Shown: one piece after another, positions 1 to 7,786 of the stretch
Layout of the letters: the number at the start of each line of letters is the position of its first letter
How positions within the stretch are numbered: position 1 is the first letter of the stretch
Assembly: GCA_021783855.1 (NCBI GenBank)
Contig: JAJXTL010000044.1
Span: 1 to 19,919 of the forward strand
DNA from: Pseudomonadota bacterium
GTDB taxonomy: Bacteria > Pseudomonadota > Gammaproteobacteria > Burkholderiales > Gallionellaceae
Direction of reading: 5' to 3'
Length of the DNA: 19,919 nucleotides
Program-made: the position numbers and the translations under genes
The notes under the pieces: generated by a model
Databases searched by the model: none
What the model saw: only the letters and a program-made list of their open reading frames with translations
Told to the model about the DNA's origin: nothing

Positions 1-49
1 CCGGTGGCGAAACCCAGTCAGGCGTAAATGGGGCTGCCAAATCAGTCAT
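1..49 (-). CDS. higA: HigA-type antitoxin, N-terminal fragment cut by the window edge
   Basis: The gene starts with ATG at 49-47 and runs off the left edge after 16 complete codons. The visible peptide reads MTDLAAPFTPDWVSPP. The F-x-P-D-W-V-S-P-P opening is typical of HigA-like antitoxins with an XRE helix-turn-helix. Its ATG overlaps the end of the upstream toxin gene by 8 bases, the compact toxin-first order usual for higBA. By family analogy it should neutralise the toxin and repress the operon through the palindrome at 395-413. Only the N-terminus is visible, so the DNA-binding domain is not seen; the assignment rests on the N-terminal motif and on context. Confidence 0.72.
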   Translation of the reverse strand, partial: MTDLAAPFTPDWVSPP

Positions 50-371
50 GGTAGTCTCCAATAAATTCAATACAAACGATGGTGACTTGAGACCAGTCTA
101 TGGACTGATCATCACGTACAGGTAGCGGGTCGTGGGCGGGTGCAAACACGAGCCGCCAACCGCCTGCCAGATCGAGAGCAAACTGGCCCAGACGATTACC
201 CTTAAGTGGGTGAGGATTGCCAGCCGTTAAATCAGTTACCCGGCTTGCTGCATCCAAATCATCCAGTCGCGTTCTTAACTTGCGCGCGCAAGCGGCCCCA
301 AGTTTTTGATCTGCAACCGCCCGTTTTTCGCACAACTCTCGTATTTTTTTGTCCTTGAAGTTTAATTTCAA
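42..371 (-). CDS. higB: HigB-like RelE/ParE-superfamily toxin
   Basis: This 109-residue protein has the size and pattern of HigB-type toxins: a basic helical N-terminal half, then an LKGNRLGQFALDL segment, a GGWRLVFAPA strand and a C-terminal VCIEFIGDYHD tail. Family members are ribosome-dependent mRNA interferases, so translation inhibition is inferred. The start is a TTG codon at 371-369 with a GAGG motif five bases upstream; no better ATG exists in this frame. The stop overlaps the antitoxin start by 8 bases. The opening helix is rich in Lys and Arg, as in RelE-fold toxins. A palindrome with promoter-like hexamers lies immediately upstream. A related RelE/ParE subfamily is the main alternative. 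Confidence 0.82.
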   Translation of the reverse strand: MKLNFKDKKIRELCEKRAVADQKLGAACARKLRTRLDDLDAASRVTDLTAGNPHPLKGNRLGQFALDLAGGWRLVFAPAHDPLPVRDDQSIDWSQVTIVCIEFIGDYHD

Positions 372-383
372 GAGAGCCTCGGT

Positions 384-413
384 ATTCTATATATCTTTAC
401 CCAATAGGTAAAG
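384..413 (-). promoter_or_regulatory. Candidate higBA promoter with palindromic operator
   Basis: A perfect 7-bp inverted repeat, CTTTACC-caata-GGTAAAG, spans 395-413. Read on the minus strand, TTTACC (412-407) could be a -35 box and TAGAAT (389-384) a -10 box, with exactly 17 bases between them, so the operator overlaps the -35 and spacer. This is the expected layout for autorepression by HigA. The predicted start site would lie only a few bases before the TTG start codon and inside the GAGG motif, so the palindrome is better supported than the exact promoter. Confidence 0.55.
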
Positions 414-456
414 AAGTTTAATTGTCAGGCAGGAACAGGCCACGGTTTCCTTGCTG

Positions 457-777
457 TCATAACTTCACCCCAACCCCCAACCAAGCATCCGAAGTCAGCG
501 GCCTGTTCAACGCAGGCAATGTCTCTTCCAGACTGGCCAGCGCAAGTTTTTCCTTCTCGCGCCACAGTGCTTCGCCCAATGTCTTCTTCATCATCTGTAT
601 CGGCGCGCTGGCCTTGACCATGCGGACCCAAAATTCGCCTGTTCTGCCGGTGTGGAAGGCTTTGGTGACGCTGCGAATCTCTATGTTACGGAACCCGGCT
701 TCCTGCATCTCTTGTTTGAACACGTCTGGGTTCTCCAGTATGGCGACGGAGCGTTGCAATTTCAGCCGGCAAGACAT
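457..777 (-). pseudogene. C-terminal remnant of a class I SAM-dependent methyltransferase
   Basis: The 106-residue frame resembles only the C-terminal part of UbiE-like class I methyltransferases. A segment around residues 17-35 (NPDVFKQEMQEAGFRNIEI) matches the late beta-strand and helix region, followed by a GRTGEFWVRM segment and a helical tail. The SAM-binding glycine-rich motif and the rest of the Rossmann core, roughly 150 residues, are missing upstream, and the bases before the ATG at 777 do not continue the frame. This looks like a gene whose 5' part was lost. A functional short protein is possible but unlikely. It sits beside the toxin-antitoxin locus, in a stretch that looks decayed. 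Confidence 0.6.
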
Positions 778-978
778 TTTACACGCCAGTGACCGCTGTG
801 CTACTGAAACCAGTCGATCAAGTTATGATTCTTGACTGGCAACAATTAGCACACAACAACCATTCACGAAGGGCGGCTTTATGCCTTCAATTCGCGCAAA
901 AATCATGCTGCGTTATCCCGCCCCGAAGAAATTTGCTCACACGGACTGCGCTCGATGCTCAACTTGTGAACGTTATGA
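778..978. other. Intergenic stretch without recognisable gene
   Basis: About 200 bases between the methyltransferase remnant and the end of nodJ. Short open frames exist on both strands but none resembles a known protein or has a convincing ribosome-binding site. I see no strong hairpin followed by a T-run to terminate nodJ transcription. Together with the remnant at 457-777, there is no intact gene from 372 to 978. Confidence 0.6.
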
Positions 979-1764
979 TCACTGCGCCAGTCGTTTTCTG
1001 AACAGCACCAGCGACACATAAAACCCGGCCAGCGCGTAACCCGCCAGCACCGCAATATCCGACAGAATATGCGCCGGAATTGCATTGTTCAGCAGGGGGC
1101 GCGCCAGATTGACGGCATGGGTCAGCGGCAATATGGACGAGGCAATCTGCAAAATGCCAGGCAACTGATCGACCGGAAAAAATACGCCGCAAAGCAGGGT
1201 CATCGGGGTGATGACCAGCGTGAAGTAATACATGAAAAATTCATAGCCCGGCGCCAGCGCGGTGACGATCAGCCCCATCCCGGAAAAACACAATCCCACC
1301 AGCAGCGCCAGCGGGATGACCCAAAGCGATAACAGGGAATGCGAAAGACCCAGCACCCAGATCACCAGCAACACGGCAATGCCGGACAACAGGCTTTTGC
1401 TTGCCGCCCAGGCCATCTCGGACAGCACGATGTCGTCCAGCGTGATCGGCGTATTGAGGATCGCCTCCCAGGTGCGCTGTTCGTGCATGCGCGCAAAGCC
1501 GGAATACAAGGCTTCGAAACTGGCGCTGTTCATGGTGCTGTAACACACAGTCCCGGCGGAGAGAAAGGCGATGTAGGACATGCCGCCGATTTGCGGCAGC
1601 AGACCGCCCAGGCCGTAGCCCAGGCCGAGCATGTAAATCACCGGATCGGCCAGATGGCCCAGAATGGACGGGCCAGCCATCTTCTTCCACACCATGTAGT
1701 TGCGCCGCCAGATCGGCAAGAAGCGCAGGCTGAATTCAGGCAATGCAAAAATATTTATTTTCAT
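979..1764 (-). CDS. nodJ: NodJ-family ABC-2 type transporter permease
   Basis: From the ATG at 1764 this encodes 261 residues, the normal NodJ length. Hydrophobic segments form about six membrane helices, including GISTVLLVIW-like and YYFTLVITPMTLLCGVFF stretches. The ABC-2 permease signature TPMTLLCGVFFPVDQLP lies near residues 180-196. NodI/NodJ pairs export lipo-oligosaccharides in rhizobia, but homologues are widespread in non-symbiotic betaproteobacteria where the substrate is unknown. The ATPase gene lies 123 bp upstream on the same strand. The frame stays open upstream to a TTG at 1860; those extra 32 residues are Cys- and Ser-rich and unlike the family, so the ATG at 1764 is preferred. 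Confidence 0.9.
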   Translation of the reverse strand: MKINIFALPEFSLRFLPIWRRNYMVWKKMAGPSILGHLADPVIYMLGLGYGLGGLLPQIGGMSYIAFLSAGTVCYSTMNSASFEALYSGFARMHEQRTWEAILNTPITLDDIVLSEMAWAASKSLLSGIAVLLVIWVLGLSHSLLSLWVIPLALLVGLCFSGMGLIVTALAPGYEFFMYYFTLVITPMTLLCGVFFPVDQLPGILQIASSILPLTHAVNLARPLLNNAIPAHILSDIAVLAGYALAGFYVSLVLFRKRLAQ

Positions 1765-1887
1765 TTCAGGTCGCAGTCGAAGCAAGACCAAGGCGGCAAG
1801 GGCTAAGCTGACGAGACAGTGCATGCAGCACGGCGAGGATGATGAACCCGCGGCCAACACCGGGATTGCGATGAATGCGGCTTGAAA

Positions 1888-2802
1888 TCATTCACGCATC
1901 TCCCGGCCGGTTAGTTTCAGAAACACGTCTTCCAGATTCGCGGGGCGGTGTGCATAGCGCAGTTCCGGGTATCGCTGCAATTCAAGCAACAACGGATGCG
2001 CGTCGCGCACATAGCAAAACACCGATTCGCCGCTGACCTCGAACCGTTCGGCATGACGCGCCGCATGATTCTGCGCCCAGGCCGCCGCGTGTTCGCCAAA
2101 TACCTCGACAACTTCCGGCTCGATGTTCCCGGCAATCAGTTCCCTCGGCGTGCCGTGGCTGATGATGCGCCCGTTGTCCATCACTGCCAGACGATGACAA
2201 AGGCGCTCCGCTTCATCCATGAAATGCGTGGTCAGCACCAGCGTCTTGCCGCGCGCAGTCAGCTCGCGCAGGCGTTGCCAGATCAGATGGCGCGCCTGCG
2301 GATCAAGGCCTGTAGTCGGCTCATCGAGGAAAATCACCTCGGGATCGTTCACCAGCGCGCGCGCCAGCGTCAACCGCCGCTTCATTCCGCCTGACAGCGT
2401 GGGCACCTTGACATCGCGCTTGTGTGCCAGATTGGCAAATTCCAGCAGTTCCGGCATACGCGCCTCTATCGCCGCATCCGACATGCCGAAATAACGACCA
2501 TACACCAGCAGGTTTTCTGCCACGGTAAAGTCAGGATCCAGATTGTCCATCTGCGGCACCACGCCGATGCGCTGACGCGCTTCTCTTGCATGCTGCGGAA
2601 TGGCGTGGCCCAGCAATTCGATCGTCCCTCCGTCCGGCGAAATGAGGCCTAGCAGCAGACGCAACGTGGTGGTCTTGCCCGCACCGTTCGGCCCCAGCAA
2701 ACCGTAACATTCGCCGCGTTTAATGTTCAGACTAATGCCGTCCACCACCCGCTGTCCGGCATATATTTTGAGCAGGTTTTCAGCCCGAATGACGCTGTTC
2801 AT
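1888..2802 (-). CDS. nodI: NodI-family ABC transporter ATP-binding protein
   Basis: A 304-residue ABC ATPase, energising the NodJ permease downstream. Walker [10 protein letters not shown] is at residues 37-45, followed by a Q-loop in [13 protein letters not shown], the signature LSGGMKRRL, Walker [14 protein letters not shown] and the H-loop histidine in [11 protein letters not shown]. The C-terminal extension ending in [18 protein letters not shown] is typical of the DrrA/NodI group. The ATG at 2802 overlaps the hydrolase stop as ATGA, which suggests coupled translation; a GTG three codons upstream (2811) is an alternative start. The true substrate of the pair cannot be read from sequence, since nodulation genes are absent here and free-living relatives carry the same pair. 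Confidence 0.93.
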   Translation of the reverse strand: MNSVIRAENLLKIYAGQRVVDGISLNIKRGECYGLLGPNGAGKTTTLRLLLGLISPDGGTIELLGHAIPQHAREARQRIGVVPQMDNLDPDFTVAENLLVYGRYFGMSDAAIEARMPELLEFANLAHKRDVKVPTLSGGMKRRLTLARALVNDPEVIFLDEPTTGLDPQARHLIWQRLRELTARGKTLVLTTHFMDEAERLCHRLAVMDNGRIISHGTPRELIAGNIEPEVVEVFGEHAAAWAQNHAARHAERFEVSGESVFCYVRDAHPLLLELQRYPELRYAHRPANLEDVFLKLTGREMRE

Positions 2803-3467
2803 AATCTGCACCCGTTGAATTCCTTCAAGACGATCTGCTTGATCTGGTGCAACCGCCCGTGAAAGAAATGCCCCGCCTCCGGCAGCACTACAACAGGCAG
2901 CTGCTGCGGGCGCGCCCAGTCCAGTGCATCGGATAACGGGATTACCTCATCCTGTTCACCATGTATCACCAATGTATCCGGTGCCACAGGCGGCATGCCT
3001 GTCCTGAGCCTGGTCGAAGGGTCTGTGCTGAGCCCTGCCGAAGGAGCGAACCGCCCGACCGCGGGGGCCACCAGGACCAGCTTGTGAGGCTGAGGGTGGA
3101 TATGTTGTGCGGCGCGAGCGGCGACATAACCGCCAAACGAGAAACCCGCCAGTATCAGCGGCAGATGACCGAACGAGTCCCTTGCATGCTGCACTGCCGC
3201 GAGCATATCCTCCACCTCGCCGTTGCCATGGTCGAATACCCCGCTACTTGCGCCCACCCCGCGAAAATTGAAGCGTAGCGCGGCAAAATCCAGTTCGGCG
3301 AAGGTCTTGGCGAGCGTGGTGACAATCTTGTTCTCCATCGTGCCGCCCATGGTGGGCAGCGGGTGCGCCACCACGGCGATCGCAACAGGCGCAGAATCAG
3401 GCAGATGCAGCATGCCCTCCAGTTGCCCAGAAAGCCCGGCAAAGGTAATTGCACGCATCGTAGCCAT
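2799..3467 (-). CDS. Alpha/beta hydrolase, dienelactone-hydrolase-like, with in-frame repeat insertion
   Basis: A 222-residue cytoplasmic alpha/beta hydrolase. The N-terminal [15 protein letters not shown] segment (residues 35-49) matches the HPHP-x-x-GGTM motif of this small family. The nucleophile is Ser110 in GFSFGG, the acid is probably Asp173 in HGEQDEV, and the base His200 in EAGHFFH. The substrate is unknown. Residues 142-157 ([16 protein letters not shown]) are encoded by a two-unit repeat (2999-3044) and look like an inserted surface loop between the sixth strand and the acid. The gene shares one base with the ferredoxin stop (TGATG) and four with nodI, so the three genes are probably co-translated. 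Confidence 0.88.
   Translation of the reverse strand: MATMRAITFAGLSGQLEGMLHLPDSAPVAIAVVAHPLPTMGGTMENKIVTTLAKTFAELDFAALRFNFRGVGASSGVFDHGNGEVEDMLAAVQHARDSFGHLPLILAGFSFGGYVAARAAQHIHPQPHKLVLVAPAVGRFAPSAGLSTDPSTRLRTGMPPVAPDTLVIHGEQDEVIPLSDALDWARPQQLPVVVLPEAGHFFHGRLHQIKQIVLKEFNGCRL
2999..3044. repeat. Two-unit short repeat inserted in the hydrolase gene
   Basis: Two similar 19-base units, 3002-3020 (tcctgagcctggtcgaagg) and 3026-3044 (tgctgagccctgccgaagg), lie 24 bases apart start to start. They resemble the widespread CCTGAGC-x-TGTCGAAGG repeat type found between genes in many proteobacteria. Here the repeat is translated without breaking the frame, giving the [11 protein letters not shown] loop of the hydrolase. 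Confidence 0.7.
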
Positions 3468-3784
3468 CAGTCTTTAATTTTCAGGCGCTCAACGATGCGG
3501 CCGCATTGAAGGTGTTTTTCTATTATCTCATCGAGATCGGACTCATCCACGTAGGTGTACCAGATGGCTTCAGGATAAACCACGAGCACCGGCCCCTCGT
3601 CGCAGCGATCCAGACATCCTGCGGAATTGATGCGGATATGGTTCTCGCTATTGGAAATGCCAAGCTCCTTGACCTTATTTTTTACATAATCGCGTGCCTT
3701 CTGTGCGGAAAAATTGCCGCAGCAAGCGCTGCCGTCCTCGCGCTGATTGGTACAGAAAAACACGTGCTTGTCGAAATAACTCAT
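3467..3784 (-). CDS. Thioredoxin-like [2Fe-2S] ferredoxin
   Basis: A 105-residue protein of the thioredoxin-like ferredoxin family, related to Azotobacter-type FeFe protein I and the NuoE fold. Cluster ligands are expected among Cys11, Cys21/Cys22, Cys57 and Cys61, giving the C-x(9,10)-C ... C-x3-C pattern in FFCTNQREDGSACC and AGCLDRC. The GPVLVVYPEAIWYTYV strand after the second pair is characteristic. It probably acts as a small soluble electron carrier; its redox partner is not in view. The ATG at 3784 has a GGAG ribosome-binding site eight bases upstream. It heads the tightly coupled ferredoxin-hydrolase-nodI set and lies just downstream of the tandem hairpin block. Confidence 0.9.
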   Translation of the reverse strand: MSYFDKHVFFCTNQREDGSACCGNFSAQKARDYVKNKVKELGISNSENHIRINSAGCLDRCDEGPVLVVYPEAIWYTYVDESDLDEIIEKHLQCGRIVERLKIKD

Positions 3785-3831
3785 CGCTTAACTCCAAAAT
3801 TAACAACACTCGATCCTGAATCCTTCACGCG

Positions 3832-3889
3832 ACAACTTGGGGTGCAACCCCTTAGTTGTGCGGGGAAGACCCTTGCGGTCTGAATCCCG
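3832..3889. repeat. Tandem-hairpin block between vanZ-like gene and ferredoxin
   Basis: Two adjacent stem-loops. The first (3832-3859) pairs ACAACT with AGTTGT around an inner GGGG/CCCC stem and a TGCAA loop. The second (3861-3889) pairs CGGG with CCCG around an inner AGACC/GGTCT stem and a CTTGC loop. The paired layout resembles REP or BIME-type elements. It fills most of the only sizeable gap (112 bp) in this part of the gene run and may attenuate or stabilise transcripts; there is no clear T-run on either side. Confidence 0.6.
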
Positions 3890-3897
3890 GAAAGTAA

Positions 3898-4968
3898 TTA
3901 TATGTTTCGTATCCGCCATAAATGAAACAGCAGCAACACCGGGAAAACCATCGTAATGGTCTGTGCCAGACCGTTGTAATTTAACAAATGTATGTAGTGC
4001 CAGTGATAAACCGACATTGCAGCAGCAGGAGTATTGCCATCCACCACGAAATTCACAATGACGAAATAACCAAAGGCCACCGCAGCACCCAGACGGATGA
4101 CCGCCGCGCGCGGCAGCCACAACACGGCAATGAGCAGCACGAGCCCCAGCAACATGCCGAACATCGCCTCGCTATTGATCCACAGCAGCAACGCCCAGGA
4201 TTTCAACAGCAGGGCGGCAGCGATAAACTTCATCAGTGCCACCATGCTCAGCACCGCCAGCATTATCGTTATGACACGGCGCGGCGTGCGCAGTAGTGTT
4301 AAAAGGAGCGCGCCCAGCATCAGCAGGTTGAGTGTGACCGCAAAGCTTGCCCACCAGCCGAAAGGTTCAAGCATGTTCGATACAAAGGGCTGGTGCTCCG
4401 CATCAGTGATAAATACATTGCCCAGCATCGGCAAGGATGGATTGATTTGCCCGAATACCCAGAGCGACAACAAAGCCAGGCCGAAATCCATCTCCTTGCC
4501 GTGGCGAAATAAAACGCTGCGCCAGCGTATCAATTCCCCGTGAAACCAGGTCCACGAGGTAATACTCACTGCCAGCATCGCGCCGATCAACATGCCGGAA
4601 GTGTTGGTCAACACATCCAGGTTGGAACTGACACGTGTGGGCAAATACATTTGCAGATATTCCATGCCCGCAGACAGACTCATGCCACAGGCCACAGCAG
4701 TGATTACACTGACCACTACACCAAAACGCGCTCGCAATGCCAGCCCGACCAGCAGACCAAAGGGAACGTAAGCCAGCAAATTGACGAGCGAATCAAACGT
4801 GGTAAAGGTCAGTGCCAGCGGGGAATGCAGCACGTCGGCAAAGCTCAACCCCTGCTCGCGCCAGCCGGAAAAGGGCGACAGGCTGCCATATACGATGAGC
4901 AGCGCGTAGCCCGAGGCCAGCAGCGTGCGCAGCCTGACACGGGATTCGGAGATGAACAGTTCGCTCAT
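3898..4968 (-). CDS. VanZ-family polytopic membrane protein
   Basis: A 356-residue inner-membrane protein with roughly nine to ten hydrophobic helices. The N-terminal half fits the VanZ-like domain: an early YGSLSPFSGW motif, a DSLVNLLAYVPFGLLVG segment near residues 59-75 and an SAGMEYLQMYLPTRVSSNLD segment near 100-118, the conserved acidic and Asn residues of the family. The C-terminal half is a second hydrophobic domain without a clear assignment. VanZ gives low-level teicoplanin resistance in enterococci, but the role of proteobacterial members is unknown, so no resistance is claimed. The start codon has only a weak ribosome-binding site. It follows the EamA gene by 61 bp. Confidence 0.85.
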   Translation of the reverse strand: MSELFISESRVRLRTLLASGYALLIVYGSLSPFSGWREQGLSFADVLHSPLALTFTTFDSLVNLLAYVPFGLLVGLALRARFGVVVSVITAVACGMSLSAGMEYLQMYLPTRVSSNLDVLTNTSGMLIGAMLAVSITSWTWFHGELIRWRSVLFRHGKEMDFGLALLSLWVFGQINPSLPMLGNVFITDAEHQPFVSNMLEPFGWWASFAVTLNLLMLGALLLTLLRTPRRVITIMLAVLSMVALMKFIAAALLLKSWALLLWINSEAMFGMLLGLVLLIAVLWLPRAAVIRLGAAVAFGYFVIVNFVVDGNTPAAAMSVYHWHYIHLLNYNGLAQTITMVFPVLLLFHLWRIRNI

Positions 4969-5029
4969 TTATTGTCAACTTAAGATGTCAGGGGAGCGGC
5001 TTGTCCAAACCGCGCGCAAAGCATGCTGC

Positions 5030-5464
5030 TCATCTTCTGAAACTCAGTACCACCACACCTGCGGTCACCAGCAGGATGCCCAGCCATTCCCTCACGCTTG
5101 GGCGTTCGTTCAGAAAGATGACGGCGAAAATCGCGACCAGCACCACGCTGAATTTGTCCACGGGTGCAACTTTTGAAGCCTCGCCGATCTGCAAGGCGCG
5201 AAAATAACATACCCAGGATGCGCCTGTGGCCAGAGCGGAGAACGAGAGGAACAGCCAGGTTTTCTGTCCCAGCGCAAACGGATCGCTCCACTTCCCGGTG
5301 AAATACACAAAAGCCGACAACACCAGCATAATGACGAAGGTGCGTATCAGCGTGGCGAAATCGGAATTCACACCCTGTAGTCCGATTTTTGCAAAGATCG
5401 CCGTCATGGCGGCAAAAAAAGCCGAGAGCAATGCCCAATAGAACCATCCATGCGCTGACATCAT
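5030..5464 (-). CDS. Single-domain EamA-family transporter
   Basis: A 144-residue protein with five predicted helices and one EamA repeat, half of the usual ten-helix DMT transporter, so it probably works as a dimer. The final VKEWLGILLV-like segment reads SVREWLGILLVTAGVVVLSF, and the LNERPS motif just before it is typical of EamA repeats, as is FFAAMTAIFAKIG near the start. The ATG at 5464 has a GGGGG motif six bases upstream. Alternatives are the next ATG (5461) and an ATG at 5476 that overlaps the DUF2288 stop as TAATG. The substrate is unknown; the family moves small metabolites. Confidence 0.85.
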   Translation of the reverse strand: MMSAHGWFYWALLSAFFAAMTAIFAKIGLQGVNSDFATLIRTFVIMLVLSAFVYFTGKWSDPFALGQKTWLFLSFSALATGASWVCYFRALQIGEASKVAPVDKFSVVLVAIFAVIFLNERPSVREWLGILLVTAGVVVLSFRR

Positions 5465-5475
5465 CACGACCCCCA

Positions 5476-5781
5476 TTACTTTACAGCTTGCACCAGCACC
5501 CACGGGCTGACCACCACTGCCCATAGTATCGCATCTGTTTCCAGCCAGGTGCGCGCCTGCTCATCCGTGACCTTGCCGAACTGACCGGCCGCCATCCATT
5601 GGGCGATCAATACTGCATTATCCTCGGACATCTGGAACGCCGTTTCGACCAGATCCAGTTCCGGGGATACAAAAAGTGCGGCGCCGCTGGCAAAATAGCG
5701 CTGCATGTCACGCCATTGCATTTGCGCTGTTTCCAGATTGACTTTGGCGCGCAATATTTCCTGTTGGCTACTCATGCTCAT
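5476..5781 (-). CDS. DUF2288 family protein
   Basis: A 101-residue cytoplasmic protein matching DUF2288 in length and content: an LRAKVNLETAQMQWRDMQRYFA opening, FVSPELDLVETAFQM in the middle and W-L-x-T-DAILWAVVVSPWVLVQ near the end. No function is established for the family. The start at 5781 overlaps the end of the carbonic-anhydrase-like gene by 14 bases; an ATG two codons later (5775) is equally possible. The stop abuts the EamA gene as TAATG. Tight packing suggests co-expression with its neighbours. Confidence 0.8.
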   Translation of the reverse strand: MSMSSQQEILRAKVNLETAQMQWRDMQRYFASGAALFVSPELDLVETAFQMSEDNAVLIAQWMAAGQFGKVTDEQARTWLETDAILWAVVVSPWVLVQAVK

Positions 5782-6325
5782 GTTCCATTCGCTTCAATTC
5801 GTTCAGGTAATTGTCCTTGCCTTCCATGTAGTGCTCGGCGGAATATCTGAGATAGGCGATCTCATCAATCGTCAGCGCGCGCACCGCCCTGGCAGGACGG
5901 CCCATGTAGAGCATACCGCTCGTAAGTATTTTACCCGGAGATACCAGACTGCCTGCGCCTATCATCACATGTTCAGGAATCACTACATCGTCCATGATGA
6001 TGGAGCCCATGCCGATCAGGCACTCGTTTCCTATGTCGCATCCGTGCAGAATCACCGAATGACCGATCGTCACATAGTCGCCGATGATCAACGGCGAGCC
6101 ATCCGGTTTTTCCGGCGTCCCGTGCGACACATGACCCATGGTCAGATCCTGTACGTTGCTGCCGCGCCCGATCACAATGCGGTTCACGTCGCCGCGCAGC
6201 ACGGTATTACACCAGACCGAGCTGTCATCGCCTATTTTCACGTCCCCGATAACCTGGCAGGATGGATGCAGATAGACGCGACTGCCCAGGACAGGCGAAA
6301 TATTGAGATAGGAAGATAGTGACAT
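5768..6325 (-). CDS. Gamma-carbonic-anhydrase-family (YrdA/PaaY-like) protein
   Basis: A 185-residue left-handed beta-helix protein. Hexapeptide repeats run from VIGDVKIGDDSSVW through VIPEHVMIGAGSLV. The metal-binding histidines of the family are present: one in MGHVSHG and two in IGHSVILHGCDIG. The RGDVNRIVIG motif and the GRPARAVR segment with a C-terminal helix also match. Members are zinc- or iron-binding trimers, and many bacterial ones lack measured anhydrase activity. The ATG at 6325 is preferred because a GAGAG motif precedes it by eight bases and family members begin with a similar S-Y-L segment; the ATG at 6346 would add seven residues. Confidence 0.88.
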   Translation of the reverse strand: MSLSSYLNISPVLGSRVYLHPSCQVIGDVKIGDDSSVWCNTVLRGDVNRIVIGRGSNVQDLTMGHVSHGTPEKPDGSPLIIGDYVTIGHSVILHGCDIGNECLIGMGSIIMDDVVIPEHVMIGAGSLVSPGKILTSGMLYMGRPARAVRALTIDEIAYLRYSAEHYMEGKDNYLNELKRMEHEHE

Positions 6326-6355
6326 ATCAAATACTCTCAGTTTCATCTTAAGGCG

Positions 6356-6709
6356 CTATATTGAAGCACCATCAAAAATTTCCACCGGGAGCCCCAATGA
6401 CTGGACACCGTCAATACAGCCAAGGTTCAGGCGGTAGTGACCGGGTTTTCTCATCGTTTCGTGAAACGTATAAATGCCGCACTTATTACAAAAGTGGTGT
6501 TTGGCTGTTTTTAGACCAAACTGATAGGTTGATAACGCATCCCTGCTTACTTCAATCTCTATCTCTTCCGGCGCGACGGTGAATGCTGTCATTATTGCGC
6601 CTTTTCTGATGCAAATAGAGCAGTTACAGCGCAATCCCTTGTCGATTTCCGGCGCTGTAAAATTGTATGTGATCGAACCGCAATGGCAGCTTCCCCGATA
6701 TTTTTGCAT
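6356..6709 (-). CDS. GFA/CENP-V domain zinc-binding protein
   Basis: A 117-residue protein of the glutathione-dependent formaldehyde-activating (GFA) fold. Zinc ligands are visible as GSCHCGS near the start, CNCSICIRKG near residues 29-38, and CNKCGIYTFH in the second half, with a KPGHYRLNLGCIDGV tail. Most family members are not proven to act on formaldehyde, so the substrate is open. The ATG at 6709 follows AAAGGA at seven bases; an ATG five codons upstream (6724) lacks one. It lies 36 bp downstream of pyrC and 30 bp upstream of the carbonic-anhydrase-like start, so it is probably co-transcribed with both. Confidence 0.87.
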   Translation of the reverse strand: MQKYRGSCHCGSITYNFTAPEIDKGLRCNCSICIRKGAIMTAFTVAPEEIEIEVSRDALSTYQFGLKTAKHHFCNKCGIYTFHETMRKPGHYRLNLGCIDGVQSLGLPVEIFDGASI

Positions 6710-6745
6710 TTGTGTTCCTTTCAACAGAATGTACCGGGCAAAATT

Positions 6746-7780
6746 TTAATCCGCCAGCTTCCATTGCATCGTTTCACCCGCCCTGAGCGGCACAAGGCTA
6801 TGCTCACCGAAACCCAGCGACGCGGGCACTTGCCATTCTTCTCGACGGAGTGTGATGGTCTGTTTGTTGCGCGGCAAGTGGTAAAAATCCGCCCCGTAAA
6901 AACTGGCGAATCCTTCCAGCTTGTCCAGTGCACTCAGTTGCTCAAAAGCCTGTGCATACAATTCGATCGCGGCATGGGCGGTATAAATACCCGCGCAACC
7001 GCAAGCTGTTTCCTTCGCAGACTGGGCATGGGGCGCGCTGTCTGTGCCGAGAAAAAATTTGCTACTGCCGCTTGTTGCGGCCTCGCCCAGCGCCTCGCGG
7101 TGCAGCTCGCGCTTCAACACCGGCAGGCAGTAATAATGCGGGCGTATGCCGCCGCTGAACATGGCATTGCGGTTATACAGCAGATGATGCGCTGTGATGG
7201 TCGCCGCGATATTGTCCGCTGCACTCTCGACGAACTGTACGGCATTGCGGGTGGTGATATGCTCGAATACCACGCGCAACCCGGGCATGTCGCGCAACAG
7301 CGGCAGCATCACCTGATCGATAAACACCGCCTCGCGATCGAATACGTCCACCGCCGGATCGGTTACTTCACCGTGCACCAGCAGCGGTATCCCGCATCGC
7401 TGCATTGCTGTCAAAGCGGGGTAAGCCTTGCGGATATCCGTGACGCCTGCATCGGAATTGGTGGTTGCCCCCGCCGGATACAGCTTTACCGCATATACAA
7501 AACCGCTTGCGTGCGCCCTGTGAATTTCTTCGGCTGTCGTGTTGTCGGTGAGATACAAGGTCATCAGCGGCTCGAACGCAGCATCCGCAGGCAGCGCCGC
7601 GAGTATGCGCTGTCGATATTCAAGCGCCTGTGCTGTCGTGGTAACCGGCGGCCTGAGATTGGGCATGACGATGGCGCGTGCGAACTGGCGGGCCGTGTCG
7701 GGCAGCACCGACTGCATCAGCGCACCGTCACGCAGGTGCAGATGCCAGTCGTCGGGGCGGGTGATCGTAAGTTGCTGCAT
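6746..7780 (-). CDS. pyrC: Dihydroorotase, class II
   Basis: A 344-residue class II dihydroorotase, the normal length of the E. coli type enzyme. It cyclises carbamoyl-aspartate to dihydroorotate in pyrimidine synthesis in the cytoplasm. Metal ligands are His13 and His15 in WHLHLRDG, the carboxylated Lys99 in AVKLYPAG, His136 in LLVHGEV and His174 in VFEHITT. The catalytic Asp247 is in LGTDSAPH. A weak GGAA ribosome-binding site precedes the ATG. No other pyrimidine gene is adjacent. It heads the long minus-strand run, and its leader carries a -10 element and a small hairpin over the ribosome-binding site. Confidence 0.97.
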   Translation of the reverse strand: MQQLTITRPDDWHLHLRDGALMQSVLPDTARQFARAIVMPNLRPPVTTTAQALEYRQRILAALPADAAFEPLMTLYLTDNTTAEEIHRAHASGFVYAVKLYPAGATTNSDAGVTDIRKAYPALTAMQRCGIPLLVHGEVTDPAVDVFDREAVFIDQVMLPLLRDMPGLRVVFEHITTRNAVQFVESAADNIAATITAHHLLYNRNAMFSGGIRPHYYCLPVLKRELHREALGEAATSGSSKFFLGTDSAPHAQSAKETACGCAGIYTAHAAIELYAQAFEQLSALDKLEGFASFYGADFYHLPRNKQTITLRREEWQVPASLGFGEHSLVPLRAGETMQWKLAD

Positions 7781-7786
7781 GATAAG

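Noticed and set aside
1765..1860. N-terminal extension of NodJ from a TTG start
   Set aside because: The ATG at 1764 gives the standard NodJ length, and the 32 extra residues are unlike the family.
3001..3044. CRISPR-like repeats
   Set aside because: Only two diverged units with a five-base gap occur, inside a gene and without spacers or cas genes.
3898..4968. Glycopeptide resistance gene because of VanZ similarity
   Set aside because: The VanZ-like fold is widespread in proteobacteria without resistance, and no vanHAX-type genes are present.
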